Assembly (NCBI GenBank): GCA_947489525.1
Contig: CANLDW010000007.1
Location: 80,194 to 144,193 of the forward strand
Length of the DNA: 64,000 nt
Direction of reading: 5' to 3'
Origin: an uncultured Psychrobacter sp.
Lineage (GTDB): Bacteria; Pseudomonadota; Gammaproteobacteria; Pseudomonadales; Moraxellaceae
Under the pieces are notes generated by a model that did not search any database, was not told where the DNA came from, and was given only the letters and a program-made list of their open reading frames with translations. Shown one piece after another: positions 63,945-64,000 of the stretch (the first letter of the stretch is position 1; every line of letters begins with the position of its first letter). Made by a program: the position numbers and the translations under genes.

Positions 63945-64000
63945 ATGGCAAAGGCCAAGTTTGAACGCAACAAACCCCACGTCAACGTCGGCACCATCGG
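63945..64000 (+). CDS. tuf: Elongation factor Tu (3' end outside window)
   Basis: The first 18 codons and two bases of the next: the protein begins MAKAKFERNKPHVNVGTI, the invariant EF-Tu N terminus just before the P-loop. The ATG has AGAGGA about nine bases upstream. EF-Tu carries aminoacyl-tRNA to the ribosome as a GTP complex. The gene continues beyond the right edge. Confidence 0.97.
   Translation, partial: MAKAKFERNKPHVNVGTI

Overview
The window is chromosomal DNA of a gamma-proteobacterium of the family Moraxellaceae, most likely Psychrobacter or a close relative. This rests on gene content and order (pilGHIJK-chpA, minCDE, thr-tyr-gly-thr tRNAs before tuf), on the acidic, Gln/Asp/Thr-rich proteins typical of cold- and salt-adapted Psychrobacter, and on long low-complexity inserts in otherwise universal enzymes. 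I see no phage, integrase, transposase, defence island, CRISPR array or rRNA. Most of the window is core genome, and the unusual parts are small repeats, protein inserts and regulatory sites.

Layout. 1-9.5 kb: 3' part of an M16C metallopeptidase (PreP-like), two Nudix hydrolases, an MpaB/DUF2236 oxygenase-like protein, the Na+/H+ antiporter NhaA, a TSUP permease and a dicarboxylate/amino-acid:cation symporter. 9.8-18.7 kb: FadE-type acyl-CoA dehydrogenase, RadC divergent from CoaBC, DUF2905, a histone-deacetylase-family hydrolase, a YbjN protein and an unrecognised protein. 18.8-22.5 kb: cytochrome c maturation genes ccmABCD and ccmE, without ccmFGH and with a MITE-like repeat between ccmD and ccmE. 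22.6-30.8 kb (minus strand): aldo/keto reductase, methionine importer metNIQ, an OmpR-type two-component system and an orphan efflux adaptor lipoprotein.

31-44.5 kb is a complete Pil-Chp chemosensory operon controlling type IV pili: PilG and PilH (CheY), PilI (CheW), PilJ (MCP), PilK (CheR), ChpA (2313-residue CheA hybrid), ChpB (CheB) and a ChpC-like protein. A good sigma-70 promoter lies 0.22 kb upstream. A b561 cytochrome and the minCDE division-site operon follow, then a voltage-sensor-like membrane protein and a YihG-like acyltransferase.

50-58 kb: an OmpA-family lipoprotein, then imelysin, dihaem cytochrome, imelysin and DUF1513 genes followed by a YgjP-type metalloprotease. This is a recognised iron-associated gene set. 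Here it is preceded by a near-consensus Fur box placed directly on a consensus-like promoter (50943-50971), so I infer iron-repressed expression. The dihaem protein would need the Ccm system encoded 30 kb upstream. 58-64 kb: prfC, a tail-anchored FHA protein, trpE, four tRNA genes (Thr-UGU, Tyr-GUA, Gly-UCC, Thr-GGU) and the first codons of tuf.

Two features recur across the window. One is short tandem repeats, several with a 15-bp unit, in both coding and non-coding DNA. The other is a pair of palindromic MITE-like elements at 21.7 and 52.7 kb. Other points of note are a roughly 220-residue insertion inside the ATPase domain of a histidine kinase, a His/Asp/Cys-rich insert in CoaBC, and a hairpin terminator inside the tRNA cluster.
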